Shown: piece after piece, positions 16,215-25,808 of the stretch
How the letters are laid out: each line of letters opens with the position of its first letter
How positions within the stretch are numbered: position 1 is the stretch's first letter
Source of the DNA: DASQFQ01 sp963730115
GTDB lineage: Bacteria > Actinomycetota > Thermoleophilia > Solirubrobacterales > Solirubrobacteraceae
NCBI GenBank assembly: GCA_963730115.1
Contig: CAVSQM010000009.1
Location: 1-64,000, forward strand
Length of the DNA: 64,000 nt
Direction of reading: 5' to 3'
Position numbers and translations under genes: made by a program
The notes under the pieces: generated by a model
Told to the model about the DNA's origin: nothing
The model's database searches: none
What the model saw: only the letters and a program-made list of their open reading frames with translations

Positions 16215-18829
16215 CCTCCGACGAGATCCGCGAGTCCTTCCAGAGCTTCTTCGAGGCGCGCGACCACCTGCGGCAGCCGTCTGCCTCGCTGATCCCGCGC
16301 AACGACCCCTCGACCCTGCTCATCAGCGCGGGCATGCACCCGCTCAAGCCGTACTTCACCGGCCGCGAGCAGCCGCCGCACATCCGGCTCACGAGCTGCC
16401 AGAAGTGCTTCCGCACGCCGGACATCGACGAGGTCGGCCTCACCAAGCGCCACCTCACCTTCTTCGAGATGCTCGGCAACTTCTCGATCGGCGACTACTT
16501 CAAGCAGGGCGCGGTCGAGATGGCGTGGGAGTTCTCGCTCGAGCACCTCGGCTTCGACCCCGAGCGGGTCTGGATCACCGTCTTCGAGGGCGACGACCAG
16601 CTCGGGCTCGGCCCCGACGAAGAGGCCATCGAGGCGTGGTTGTCGGTCGGCGTCCCGCGCGACCGGATCGTGCTGCTCCCGCGCTCGGAGAACTTCTGGC
16701 AGGCGGGCTCGACCGGCCCGTGCGGCCCGTGCTCGGAGCTCTACTACGACCGCGGGCTCGAGTTCGGCGCCGAGGACGACCTCCCCGGGGGCGACAACGA
16801 GCGCTTCCTGGAGTACTGGAACCTCGTCTTCATGCAGTACGACCAGGAGCCCGAGGGCGTCCTGACGCCGCTGCCGGCCCAGAACATCGACACCGGCCTC
16901 GGGCTCGAGCGGATGGCGATGCTGCAGCAGGGCACCGACTCGGTGTACGAGACCGACAACTTCCTCCCGCTGATCCAGCTCGGCGAGCGCCTGAGCGGCC
17001 GGGTCTACGGGCGTGACGCCGATACCGACCGCGCGCTGCGCATCCTCGCCGACCACTCGCGCGGCATGTCGGTCCTGGTCGCCGACGGCGTCGTGCCCTC
17101 CAACGAGGACCGCGGCTACGTCCTGCGGCGGATCATGCGGCGCGCGATCCTGCAGGGCCGCCGGATCGGCATGGAGCCCGGCTTCCTCCCGCAGTTCGCC
17201 GGCGTCGTCCGCGAGCTCATGAGCGCCGGCTACCCCGAGCTCACCGAGCAGGCCGACACCGTCGACATGTGGCTCGCGCGCGAGGAGGAGGCGTTCGGCC
17301 AGACGCTCGAGCAGGGCACCCGCATCCTCCAGGACCACATCGAGCGCGCGAAGGCGGCGGGCGACGAGGGCATCGGCGCCGCCGAGGCGTTCCAGCTCCA
17401 CGACACCTACGGCTTCCCGTTCGACCTGACCGTCGAGCTCGCCGCCGAGCAGGGGCTGGGCGTCGACGAGGCGGGCTTCGAGAACCTGATGGAGGACCAG
17501 CGCACGCGCGCCCGCGCGAGCGCCGGCCGCGGCGGCCGCGACGCCGACCGCGAGCGCGCCCAGGCGTTCGCGCAGGCCGCCGGCTTCGACACCGAGTTCA
17601 CCGGCTACGAGACCGTCGAGCAGGCGACGGCGGTCGGCGCGATCGCGCGCGAGAACGGCCGCGTGCTGGCCAAGCTCGTCGAGTCGCCGTTCTACGCCAC
17701 CGGCGGCGGCCAGATCCACGACGGCGGAGAGGTCCGCTGCGAGTCGGGCGACTGCGCCGCGCGCGTCACCGACGTGCTGCGGATCGGCGACGACCAGGTG
17801 CTGGTGCTCGAGCCGACCGCGGGCGAGCTGCACGAGGGCGAGCGCGTGGTCGCGCTCGTCGACCGCGCCGCGCGCCGCGCCACCGAGTGCAACCACACCG
17901 CCACGCACCTGCTGCACGCCGCGCTGCGCGAGCGGCTCGGCGCGCACGTGCGCCAGGCCGGCTCCTACGTCGGGCCCGACAAGCTGCGCTTCGACTTCAC
18001 GCACGGCTCGCCGCTGGGCGAGGAGGACGTGCGCGCGGTCGAGGACCGCGTCAACGAGTGGATCCTCGCCAACCAGCCGGTGCGGGCGCTCACCACCACG
18101 CTCGACGAGGCTCGCAAGCTCGGGGCGATGGCGCTGTTCGGCGAGAAGTACGGCGACGTCGTGCGGATGGTCGAGGTCGGCGACGGCCAGTGGTCGCGCG
18201 AGCTGTGCGGCGGCACCCACGTCCGCACGACCGCGGAGATCGGCGCGTTCACGATCACCACCGAGACGTCGAGCGCAGCCAACGTCCGCCGCATCGAGGC
18301 GACCACCGGCCCGGTCGCGATCGGTGAGCTGCGCGAGGACAGCCGGGCGCTGCGCGAGGCCGCCAAGGTCCTGCGCACCCAGCCGCACCAGGTGCCCGAG
18401 ATCGCCGCCGAGCGCGAGGCGAAGCGGCGCGAGCTGGAGAAGGGCGGCGCGAAGGCCGAGCCGCTCGACACCGACTTCACCGCGCACGAGGTCGACGGGG
18501 TCAAGCTCGTCTTCGAGGTCAAGCAGCTCGGCAACCCGAAGCTGCTGCCCGACGTGGCCGACAAGATCAAGGGCCAGCTCGGCGACCCGTCGGTGGTCGT
18601 GCTGGGCGTCCCCGGCGACGGCAAGGTCAACCTGCTCGTGGCGGCCACGCCGGGCGCGATCGAGCGCGGCGTGAAGGCGGGCGACGTGGTCAAGGCCGCG
18701 GCCCAGGTGGTCGGCGGCGGCGGTGGCGGGCGCGACAACATGGCGCAGGCCGGCGGCCGCGATCCGGACAAGCTGCCCGCGGCGCTCGACACGGCGCGCG
18801 CGGAGATCGAGCGGGTCCTGGCGGGGTGA
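16211..18829 (+). CDS. Alanyl-tRNA synthetase
   Basis: An 872-residue class II enzyme, normal length. The N-terminal catalytic domain includes TLLISAGMHPLKPYFTGREQ, RTPDIDEVGLTKRHLTFFEM and GLERMAMLQQGTDSVYETDN. The editing domain carries NHTATHLLHAALRERLGAHV and CGGTHVRTTAEIG, the HxxxH and C-x-x-x-H zinc-binding boxes that clear mischarged serine and glycine. The C-terminal oligomerisation (C-Ala/DHHA1) domain ends with VGGGGGGRDNMAQAGGRDPD, which is the standard glycine loop. GTG 16211 overlaps the MFS stop. The last codons overlap ruvX (GTGA), a conserved gene order in many bacteria. Confidence 0.97.
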   Translation: MTSDEIRESFQSFFEARDHLRQPSASLIPRNDPSTLLISAGMHPLKPYFTGREQPPHIRLTSCQKCFRTPDIDEVGLTKRHLTFFEMLGNFSIGDYFKQGAVEMAWEFSLEHLGFDPERVWITVFEGDDQLGLGPDEEAIEAWLSVGVPRDRIVLLPRSENFWQAGSTGPCGPCSELYYDRGLEFGAEDDLPGGDNERFLEYWNLVFMQYDQEPEGVLTPLPAQNIDTGLGLERMAMLQQGTDSVYETDNFLPLIQLGERLSGRVYGRDADTDRALRILADHSRGMSVLVADGVVPSNEDRGYVLRRIMRRAILQGRRIGMEPGFLPQFAGVVRELMSAGYPELTEQADTVDMWLAREEEAFGQTLEQGTRILQDHIERAKAAGDEGIGAAEAFQLHDTYGFPFDLTVELAAEQGLGVDEAGFENLMEDQRTRARASAGRGGRDADRERAQAFAQAAGFDTEFTGYETVEQATAVGAIARENGRVLAKLVESPFYATGGGQIHDGGEVRCESGDCAARVTDVLRIGDDQVLVLEPTAGELHEGERVVALVDRAARRATECNHTATHLLHAALRERLGAHVRQAGSYVGPDKLRFDFTHGSPLGEEDVRAVEDRVNEWILANQPVRALTTTLDEARKLGAMALFGEKYGDVVRMVEVGDGQWSRELCGGTHVRTTAEIGAFTITTETSSAANVRRIEATTGPVAIGELREDSRALREAAKVLRTQPHQVPEIAAEREAKRRELEKGGAKAEPLDTDFTAHEVDGVKLVFEVKQLGNPKLLPDVADKIKGQLGDPSVVVLGVPGDGKVNLLVAATPGAIERGVKAGDVVKAAAQVVGGGGGGRDNMAQAGGRDPDKLPAALDTARAEIERVLAG

Positions 18830-19257
18830 GCCCCGGGCGCGTCGTCGCGCTCGACTACGGCAGCGCGCGCTGCGGCATCGCGGTCTCCGATCCCACCCGC
18901 ACGCTCGCCACGCCGCTCGAGCCCGCGCTCGCCCCGGCGACCCGCAAGGGCTTCGGCCGATTGGTCGCGCGCATCGAGGAGCTCGAGCCGGCGATGGTGC
19001 TCGTCGGCCTCCCGCTCTCCTTGTCCGGAGGCGACAGCGATCAGACGCGGGAGACCCGTGCGTTCGTCCAGCGGTTGAGTGATCGGCTCAACTTGCCGAT
19101 TGAGGTCTACGACGAACGCTTCACCACGAAGCTGGCACGCCGATCCGGGGGGGTGATGGCCGAGGACTCCCGTGCGGCAGCCGTGCTCCTGGAGGAGTGG
19201 CTGACTCGCCGACCCGTCCATGAACCCCATCCAGCAGACACCAGCCCCGAATCCTGA
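18826..19257 (+). CDS. RuvX/YqgF RNase H-fold nuclease
   Basis: GTG at 18826 overlaps the alaS TGA. GRVVALDYGSARCGIAVSDP contains the first catalytic Asp, MVLVGLPLSLSGGDSDQTRE is the second box, and EVYDERFTTKLA with the E and the final SRAAAVLLEEWL with D just before complete the RNase H fold. 143 residues is the normal length. The protein is thought to process 16S rRNA 5' ends or act as a Holliday junction resolvase. Its last 38 bases overlap the next gene in another frame. Confidence 0.93.
   Translation: MSPGRVVALDYGSARCGIAVSDPTRTLATPLEPALAPATRKGFGRLVARIEELEPAMVLVGLPLSLSGGDSDQTRETRAFVQRLSDRLNLPIEVYDERFTTKLARRSGGVMAEDSRAAAVLLEEWLTRRPVHEPHPADTSPES
19075..19102 (+). promoter_or_regulatory. 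Weak sigma-28-like site inside ruvX
   Basis: TTGAG (19075-19079), 15 nt, GCCGATTG (19095-19102), 117 nt before the PAS/coiled-coil gene. It deviates at both boxes and lies in coding sequence, so it may be chance. Confidence 0.25.
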
Positions 19258-22200
19258 CGTCGACGAGACGACGGGTCCCAACGACCCGCTCGACAGCCTC
19301 CTCACGCAGCTGATCAACGGGTTCTTCGTCCTGACCGACGGCCAGGGCGCGGTCTCCAAGTGGAGCGAGCCCGCCGAGCTGCTGTTCGGCCTCGACGCCG
19401 CCGAGGTGCTGGGCAAGGGGCTGTTCGACACGCTCGTCGACCACGCGCCCAGCGACGCCGAGGCGTGGCGGCGCTTCCTCGAGAGCGGCGAGGCCCCCCG
19501 CACGCGCGCGCAGCAGAACGTCAGCGCGATCTTCTCGCCGGACAAGCGGACGTTCCCGCTCGAGATGGTCTTCATCCCGGTCAAGCTCGACGAGGGCTTC
19601 GACTTCTCGCTCTTCCTCGAGGACCTCTCCTTCGAGCTGCCGCGCAACCTCATGCTCATGCGCATGCGCCAGCAGCACCCGGTCGTGGTGCGCGCGCTGC
19701 GCCAGGCGCTCGAGACCGAGCCGCAGCCGTGGGACGGCTGGCGCACGGCCGGCACGCTCGTCGCCTTCCGCCCGCTCGAGTCCACCCCGTGGGTCGACGA
19801 CGAGCTCGCCGCCCGCGAGGCGCGCCGCGCCGCGGCCGACCTCGAGACCGAGGAGATGCTCGATCCCGATCCCGGGATCTCGGGCGACTCGATCGCCGAC
19901 CTCGACGACGCCGCCGCGGTCGTCGCCCGCCTGCTCTCCGCGCTGGAGCGCATCGAGGACCTCGAGAAGACCGCCGCCGACCTTCCCGCCGCGCTCGACG
20001 AGGCCCGCCGGGAGGCGCAGGCCAGCCGCGATCGCGCGGAGCAGGCCGAGCGCCAGGTCAACGAGGCGCGCGAGCAGCTCGAGCGCGTCCGCGACGAGAT
20101 CCGGCCCGCGGCCGACACGACCGAGCAGGCCGAGCTGCTGGAGCGCATCTCGCGCCTCGAGCAGACCCCCGACACCTCCGAGCAGGACGCGCTGCAGGAG
20201 CGCATCGAGCGTCTCGAGCGCGTCCGCGGCGCGTTCGCGAACGAGCAGGTCGAGCTGCTGGAGCGCATCGCGCAGCTCGAGCAGCGCCTGGCCGAGGCGA
20301 ACGAGCAGGCCGAGCTCCAGGACCGGATTGGCCAGCTCGAGCAGCGTCAGGCTGACGCGAGCGAGCAGGCTGAGCTTCTGGAGCGTCTCGGGCAGCTCGA
20401 GCAGCGTCAGGTCGACGCGAGTGAGCAGGCTGAGCTTCTGGAGCGTCTCGGGCAGCTCGAGCAGCGCCAGGCTGACGCGAGCGAGCAGGCAGAGCTTCTC
20501 GAGCGCATCAGCCAGCTCGAGCAGCGTCAGGCTGATGCGAGCGAGCAGGCAGAGCTTCTCGAGCGTCTCGGGCAGCTCGAGCAGCGTCAGGCCGATGCGA
20601 GCGAGCAGGCTGAGCTTCTGGAGCGTCTCGGGCGCCTCGAGCAGCGCCAGGCCGATGCGAGCGAGCAGGCAGACCTGCTCGAGCAGCGCCAGGCTGACGC
20701 GAGCGAGCAGGCTGAGCTCCTCGAGCGCATCGGTCAGCTCGAGCAGCGTCAGGCCGACGCCAGCGAGCAGGCCGACCTTGTCGACCGCATCGGTCAGCTC
20801 GAGCAGCGCCTGGCCGACGAGACCGCCGCCCGCGACGAGCGTGCCGAGGCCGCCGAGCAGGCCGAGGCCGTCCGCCTCGAGCTCGCCGAGAAGATCGAGG
20901 CTGCCGAGCGCGCCCGCGCCGAGGCGATGGCCGCCGCCGAGGAGCGCCTCGCCGCTGCCCTCGCCGCCGTCGAAGAGCGCACCCAGACCGATCGCGGCGA
21001 TCTCGCCGAGCGCGTCGACGGGCTCGAGCGCGCGAGCTCCGAGGCCGCCGAGGCCGCACGCGCCGAGCTGGAGCGCCTGCGTACGGAGCGCGAGGACGAG
21101 TCGCGCGCCACGAGCGCCCAGCTCGAGGCGCTCATGGAGCGCGTCGAGCGCGAGCGCGAGCAGGAGGGCGAGGCCGCCCGCGAGGAGCTCGCCGCCGCGC
21201 TGGAGCGCATCGAGCAGGTCCGCCGCGAGGGCGAGCGGCTGCGCGAGCAGGTCGCGGGCGTCCAGGTCGAGAAGGCCGAGGCCGAGGGGCTGGCCGGCGA
21301 CGATCGCCGCCGCCTCGACGAGCTCGTGCGCGAGAGCGCCGATGCCGGCCGGCGGCTCGACGCGCTGCGCGAGCTCGCCGACGAGCTGCGCGCCGACGCC
21401 ACCGCCGCCCGTGACGAGGCCGCCGCCGCGCGCGCCGAGCTCGCCACGCTGAGCGCCGCCGACAAGAGCAGCGAGGTCGACGAGCTGCGCGCGGCCGTCG
21501 AGGCGCTGCAGAGCCAGGGCTCCGCCGACGAGGCGCTGGACGCGATCCGCAACGACTTCCAGGAGCGCGAGGCCGCCCTCGAGGCGAAGTTCGCCGAGGT
21601 CCGCTCCGCCTTCGAGGAGCGCGAGCAGCAGCTCGCCTACGAGGTGACCGAGGCGCGCCGCCAGTCGGCGCAGATGGACAGCCAGGTGACGGCCAAGCTG
21701 GCCGCCCAGGTCACCGAGGTCCGCCGGCTGTTCGAGGAGCGCGAGCAGGGGCTCGCCGAGCAGGTCGCCGAGACGCGCAAGGCGCTCGAGGCCCGCGACG
21801 GCGAGGAGCAGGTTCCCGCCGAGGCGGTCGAGCGCATCGAGCGGCTCGTCCTCGACGCCCACGAGGGCCTCGAGATGCTGCGCCGCGCCGACGCCGGCCT
21901 CGGCCAGCGCCTCGACGAGCTCACGCACGGCTCCGAGGCCACCGAGCGGCTCGAGTCCGATCTCAGCAGCCTGCGCGCCGAGCTGGGCGCCGCCGACGAG
22001 CGGCTGCGCGCGCTCGCCGCCGAGGCCGAGGCGTCCGCGTCCCGCGCCGCCGCCGCCGAGCACGAGGCGAAGGCCGCGCGTGCCGAGGCCCAGGAGGTCC
22101 GCGCCGAGGCCCACGCCGCCCGCAAGGCCGCCCACGAGGCCGGCGAGCGCATCGACGACGTCGACCGTGGCGCCGGCGCCGTGCTCGGCGAGGTCCGCGG

Positions 22201-24205
22201 TGTCAAGGATCGCCTCGACAGCACCGCCGCCACCGCCAGGAGCGCCCAGGAGACCGCGACCGCCGCCCGCGTCGCCGTCGACGAGCTGCGTGCCGGCGCC
22301 GCCCGCGTCAGCGCCGAGCTCGAGGTCGGCCGCGCCGACATCGCCGAGGCCAAGGACGAGGCGCTCGGCGCCCGCGAGCAGGCCGCCGCTGCCGGCAGCG
22401 CCGCCCACGCCGCCCGCGAGGACGCCTCCCGCGCCCGCGACGAGGCCGCGACCGCCGGCGAGGCCGCCGCGCGCGCCGCCGCCGAGGTTGCCGGCGTCAC
22501 CGACGCCGTGGCCGCCGCCCGGTCGACGGCCGACGACGCTTCAGCGGTTGCCGCCGCGCTGCAGTCCGACGTGGCCGCCGCCACCGACGCCGCCGCCGCC
22601 GCGAGCAGCACCGCCGCCGCGCTGAAGGCGGACGTCGTCGCCGCGCAGGACGCCGCTTCCGCCGCCACCGACGCCGTCACCGCCCTCGCGGGCGATGTCG
22701 CCGCGGCCACCGACGCCGCCTCCGCAGCCGACCGGGCCGTCGCCGCGCTCACGGGCGACGTGGCGGCCGCCGCAGACGCGGCCTCCGCCGCCAACGACAC
22801 CGCCTCCGCAGCCGACCGGGCCGTGGCTGCGCTCACGGGCGACGTCACCGCTGCCACGGACGCCGCTTCCGCGGCCGACCGGGCCGTCGTCGCGCTCACG
22901 GGCGACGTCGCGGCCGCCAACGACGCCGCTTCCGCCGCCAAGGACACTGCTTCCGCCGCCAAGGACACTGCTTCCGCCGCCGACCGGGCCGTCTCCGCGC
23001 TCACGGGCGACGTCGCGGCCGCCGCCGATGCGGCGTCCGCCGCCAACGCCACCGCGTCCGCGGCCGCCGACACCGCGTCCGCCGCCAACCACACCGCCGC
23101 GGCCGCGAACGAGGCCGCCGCCGTGCTCAAGGCCGAGCTTGCCGACACCGCCTCCGTGCTCAAGACCGACGTCGCCGCCGCGCGGGTCGAGGCTGCCGAA
23201 GCCGCCGCCGACGTCGCCGCCGCCCGCCAGGACGCCGCCGCTGCGCTCGCGCTCGGCGACGACCTCGTCGCAGCCCGCGAGCAGGCCGAGGCCGCCTCCG
23301 ACCTCGCGACCTCCGCGCGTGAGCAGGCCGAAGCCGCCGTCGACACCGCCGCCAGCGCCGTCGACGCCGTCCGCACCGACCTGACCGACGCCATCGCCGC
23401 CGAGAGCCGGCGCACCGCCGCGCTCCAGGAAGAGCTGGCCGCCACCCGAGCCGAGATGACCTCGCTGCGCGCGAGCGCCGACAAGGTGCTCGAGGAGGCC
23501 GCGATGTCGCGCCAGCAGGCCCAGGCCGCCATGCAGCGCGCCCAGGCCGGCGACCAGCGCATCGAGCAGCTCAACTCCGAGCTCAACTTCGCCCTGTCGC
23601 AGCTCGACGAGCTCAAGGCCGGCCTCACCTCCGCCGGCCAGGCCGCCATCATCGCCCGCCGCGAGGCCGAGAGCGCCAAGCGCGCCGCGGTCGAGGGCAG
23701 CGAGAAGAACAACGAGCGCGTCTCCGAGGTGTTCCGCGAGATCATCGGCCTCGCCGCCCGCGGCGGCGGTGGCGGTGGCCGCGACGGCGGCTCGGTCCAG
23801 CGCCGCGCCGAGCTCGGCAAGCTGCGCGCGCAGCGCGAGAGCTCGATCCGCGAGATCCCGACGCGCGAGCCGCGCCACGGCTTCGACGACGCGCCGCAGC
23901 CGATGGCCGTGCTGACGCTCGAGGGCAAGTTCCGCGAGCTCAACGCCGCGTTCTCGAAGCTCGTCGGCTACCAGGAGCACGAGTTCCTCAAGGCGGTGTG
24001 GCCGTCCGTGCACGACCGCGGTGTCTACAAGCAGCAGACCGAGGAGCTGGCGGCGCTCAAGACCGGCGACATCGAGTCGGTCAAGTTCCAGTCCTCCTAC
24101 ATGCACTCGCAGGGCCTGATGGTCCCGGTCAACGGCGAGCTGACGCTCGTGCGCGACGAGGCCGGCGAGCCCGCGTCGCTGCTCCTGACCGCGGACGAGC
24201 GCTAG
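19220..24205 (+). CDS. Giant PAS - coiled coil - PAS protein (1661 residues)
   Basis: An N-terminal PAS-like domain (residues 20-140: LINGFFVLTDGQGAVSKWSE, ELLFGLDAAEVLGKGLFDTL, FPLEMVFIPVKLDEGFDFSL) leads to a charged linker and then about 1350 residues of near-continuous coiled coil. Residues 342-535 are ten tandem copies of EQAELLERLGQLEQRQADAS, nine of 20 residues and one of 14. Residues about 1158-1300 are Ala-rich with units such as DVAAATDAASAADRAVAAL, differing in steps of seven residues. A basic, gly-rich linker precedes a C-terminal PAS domain (about 1555-1661: QPMAVLTLEGKFRELNAAFS, KLVGYQEHEFLKAVWPSVHD). No kinase, cyclase or HTH is present. There is no signal peptide or membrane helix. 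It separates ruvX from mltG and the pilBTC genes. Family not recognised; a long cytoplasmic scaffold between two sensor domains is a reasonable description. Confidence 0.8.
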   Translation: MNPIQQTPAPNPDVDETTGPNDPLDSLLTQLINGFFVLTDGQGAVSKWSEPAELLFGLDAAEVLGKGLFDTLVDHAPSDAEAWRRFLESGEAPRTRAQQNVSAIFSPDKRTFPLEMVFIPVKLDEGFDFSLFLEDLSFELPRNLMLMRMRQQHPVVVRALRQALETEPQPWDGWRTAGTLVAFRPLESTPWVDDELAAREARRAAADLETEEMLDPDPGISGDSIADLDDAAAVVARLLSALERIEDLEKTAADLPAALDEARREAQASRDRAEQAERQVNEAREQLERVRDEIRPAADTTEQAELLERISRLEQTPDTSEQDALQERIERLERVRGAFANEQVELLERIAQLEQRLAEANEQAELQDRIGQLEQRQADASEQAELLERLGQLEQRQVDASEQAELLERLGQLEQRQADASEQAELLERISQLEQRQADASEQAELLERLGQLEQRQADASEQAELLERLGRLEQRQADASEQADLLEQRQADASEQAELLERIGQLEQRQADASEQADLVDRIGQLEQRLADETAARDERAEAAEQAEAVRLELAEKIEAAERARAEAMAAAEERLAAALAAVEERTQTDRGDLAERVDGLERASSEAAEAARAELERLRTEREDESRATSAQLEALMERVEREREQEGEAAREELAAALERIEQVRREGERLREQVAGVQVEKAEAEGLAGDDRRRLDELVRESADAGRRLDALRELADELRADATAARDEAAAARAELATLSAADKSSEVDELRAAVEALQSQGSADEALDAIRNDFQEREAALEAKFAEVRSAFEEREQQLAYEVTEARRQSAQMDSQVTAKLAAQVTEVRRLFEEREQGLAEQVAETRKALEARDGEEQVPAEAVERIERLVLDAHEGLEMLRRADAGLGQRLDELTHGSEATERLESDLSSLRAELGAADERLRALAAEAEASASRAAAAEHEAKAARAEAQEVRAEAHAARKAAHEAGERIDDVDRGAGAVLGEVRGVKDRLDSTAATARSAQETATAARVAVDELRAGAARVSAELEVGRADIAEAKDEALGAREQAAAAGSAAHAAREDASRARDEAATAGEAAARAAAEVAGVTDAVAAARSTADDASAVAAALQSDVAAATDAAAAASSTAAALKADVVAAQDAASAATDAVTALAGDVAAATDAASAADRAVAALTGDVAAAADAASAANDTASAADRAVAALTGDVTAATDAASAADRAVVALTGDVAAANDAASAAKDTASAAKDTASAADRAVSALTGDVAAAADAASAANATASAAADTASAANHTAAAANEAAAVLKAELADTASVLKTDVAAARVEAAEAAADVAAARQDAAAALALGDDLVAAREQAEAASDLATSAREQAEAAVDTAASAVDAVRTDLTDAIAAESRRTAALQEELAATRAEMTSLRASADKVLEEAAMSRQQAQAAMQRAQAGDQRIEQLNSELNFALSQLDELKAGLTSAGQAAIIARREAESAKRAAVEGSEKNNERVSEVFREIIGLAARGGGGGGRDGGSVQRRAELGKLRAQRESSIREIPTREPRHGFDDAPQPMAVLTLEGKFRELNAAFSKLVGYQEHEFLKAVWPSVHDRGVYKQQTEELAALKTGDIESVKFQSSYMHSQGLMVPVNGELTLVRDEAGEPASLLLTADER
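20243..20824 (+). repeat. 60-bp tandem coding repeat, ten units
   Basis: 582 bases made of nine 60-base units and one 42-base unit, in frame with the giant coiled-coil gene. The units differ by few bases, with both synonymous and non-synonymous changes. The short unit lacks the ERLGQL segment. Near identity at the DNA level indicates recent expansion or gene conversion. Confidence 0.95.
22691..23100 (+). repeat. Ala-rich 21-residue coding repeats with 7-residue insertions
   Basis: About five units of the form GDVAAATDAASAADRAVAAL plus T, encoded by similar DNA (CTCACGGGCGACGT recurs). Insertions of DTASAAK-like heptads change the length by multiples of seven residues, keeping coiled-coil phase. 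Confidence 0.8.
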
Positions 24206-24287
24206 GCGGTTCGCCCGGCTGCGGGCGGGGTATCGGGGGTCAGACCGCTTCAGACCGGCCTCCCCGCCACAATGGGGAGGCAGCAAC

Positions 24288-25808
24288 GTGCCGCGTCGAG
24301 AACCGACAAACCCCGAGCGTAGCCCTGAAGAGCGCGCCCGGGCCGCCGCCGAACGAGCCGCCCGTCGTGGCGAGACCGCTCCGCCCCCGGAGACGTTCCT
24401 CGCCCGCAACGCGAGCCCGCCGGAGCCGGCCCCCAGCGAGGATCCGTTCCGCGTGGAGCGCGCGCGCCCGGCTGCGCCGCCGCCGGAGCCGGAGCCCGAG
24501 CCCGAGGCGGCTGCCGAGGGCTCGTGGTTCGAGCAGGAGCCCGAGGTGGTGAAGCAGGCGACCCAGGAGTTCCACCCGGAGTGGGTGGAGGAGGACGAAG
24601 CTGTCGAGTGGGAGCTGCCCGAGCCTGTGCCGGAGCCCGAACCTGAGCCGGACCCGCCGCCGCCCCTGAAGGCGAAGGGGAAGACGAAGCGCGAGCTGCC
24701 GCCGCGCGGCCCGCGCCCGCCCGCCCGGGCGGCCAACCAGCGTTCCAACGGCCGCCGTCCGGCGGGCGCCCCGCGCAATCGCTGGGGACGCCGCATCCTC
24801 GCCGTGCTCGCGCTCGCGCTGATCGGCGGCGCGCTGTGGCTGATCAACGCAACCTTCCAGCCCTTCCACGACGAGCCGACCGGCGCCGTGGCCGTCACCA
24901 TCCCCGCCGGCGCCGACGCCGGCGCGATCGGCGAGATCCTCGAGGACGCGGGCGTGATCGACCGCGCGCGCCTGTTCGAGGCCAACGCCACCGTCACGCT
25001 GCGCCGCGGCAAGTTGCGCCCCGGCAAGTACAGGTTGCCCGAGGGCATGAGCAACGGCGGCGCCATCGAGGCGCTCATGCAGGGCCCGAAGGCCAAGGTC
25101 ATCAGGACCTTCAAGTTCACGCTCCCCGAGGGCCGCTCGATCCGCGAGAACACGCCGCTCGTCGACAAGGGCCCGTTCAAGGGCTCCTACGCGAAGGCGA
25201 CCAAGGCGGAGAGCGCGCTGCGACGCGCGCACACGCTCGGCCTCCCGCGCGACAAGGACACGCTCGAGGGCTTCATGTTCCCCGCCACCTACGAGATGGT
25301 CTCCGGCGCGAGCGCGGGCGACCTCGTCAAGCGCCAGCTCGACGCCTACAAGGCGAACGTGAGCAAGGTGTCGATGAAGACCGCCAAGCGCCGCAACCTG
25401 ACGCGCTACGACGTGCTGATCATCGCCTCGATGGTCGAGCGCGAGGCGCAGCTGGCACGCGAGCGGCCGCTGATCGCCGCGGTCATCCACAACCGCCTGC
25501 GCGAGGGCATCCCGCTCGGGATCGACGCCACCATCCGCTACGACATCGACAACTGGTCGCGCCCGCTGCGCGTCTCCGAGCTCGAGCGCGACACGCCGTA
25601 CAACTCGCGTACCCGCCGCGGCCTGCCGCCGACGCCGATCGGCAACCCGGGGCTCGACTCGATCAAGGCTGCCGCCAACCCGGCCAAGACGGGCTACCTG
25701 TTCTTCGTCCGCAAGCCCGGCAAGTCCGGCGAGCACGCGTTCTCGAAGACCAACGCGCAGTTCGAGCGCGACGTCGCGCGCTACCAGGCCTCGCGCGGCG
25801 GTCCTTGA
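24288..25808 (+). CDS. Endolytic transglycosylase MltG (YceG-like)
   Basis: GTG at 24288. The first 165 residues are a cytoplasmic P/E-rich low-complexity region, then one membrane helix RRILAVLALALIGGALWLI (about 168-186). The outer region starts with a LysM-like part (VAVTIPAGADAGAIGEILED) and the YceG domain has ASMVEREAQLARERPLIAAV, with the catalytic Glu, HNRLREGIPLGIDATIRY, and TPIGNPGLDSIKAAANPA. MltG cuts nascent peptidoglycan glycan strands and sets chain length. The long acidic cytoplasmic extension is typical of actinobacterial MltG. Its stop overlaps the aroE start. Length 506 residues. The 82 bases before it carry no clear promoter. Confidence 0.95.
   Translation: MPRREPTNPERSPEERARAAAERAARRGETAPPPETFLARNASPPEPAPSEDPFRVERARPAAPPPEPEPEPEAAAEGSWFEQEPEVVKQATQEFHPEWVEEDEAVEWELPEPVPEPEPEPDPPPPLKAKGKTKRELPPRGPRPPARAANQRSNGRRPAGAPRNRWGRRILAVLALALIGGALWLINATFQPFHDEPTGAVAVTIPAGADAGAIGEILEDAGVIDRARLFEANATVTLRRGKLRPGKYRLPEGMSNGGAIEALMQGPKAKVIRTFKFTLPEGRSIRENTPLVDKGPFKGSYAKATKAESALRRAHTLGLPRDKDTLEGFMFPATYEMVSGASAGDLVKRQLDAYKANVSKVSMKTAKRRNLTRYDVLIIASMVEREAQLARERPLIAAVIHNRLREGIPLGIDATIRYDIDNWSRPLRVSELERDTPYNSRTRRGLPPTPIGNPGLDSIKAAANPAKTGYLFFVRKPGKSGEHAFSKTNAQFERDVARYQASRGGP

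Noticed and set aside
17018..17025. GCCGATAC inside alaS as another sigma-28 site
   Set aside because: No TNAAG-like box 15 nt upstream, and no gene start follows; useful as an internal negative control.
20243..20824. CRISPR array or non-coding satellite
   Set aside because: The 60-bp units have no spacers and are in frame within a long coding region.
19121..22408. Very long minus-strand open frame (over 1000 codons) opposite the coiled-coil gene
   Set aside because: It mirrors the repeats of the plus-strand gene, is Leu/Gly-rich without motifs, and results from stop-poor GC-rich coding DNA. The plus strand has PAS domains and a coherent coiled coil.
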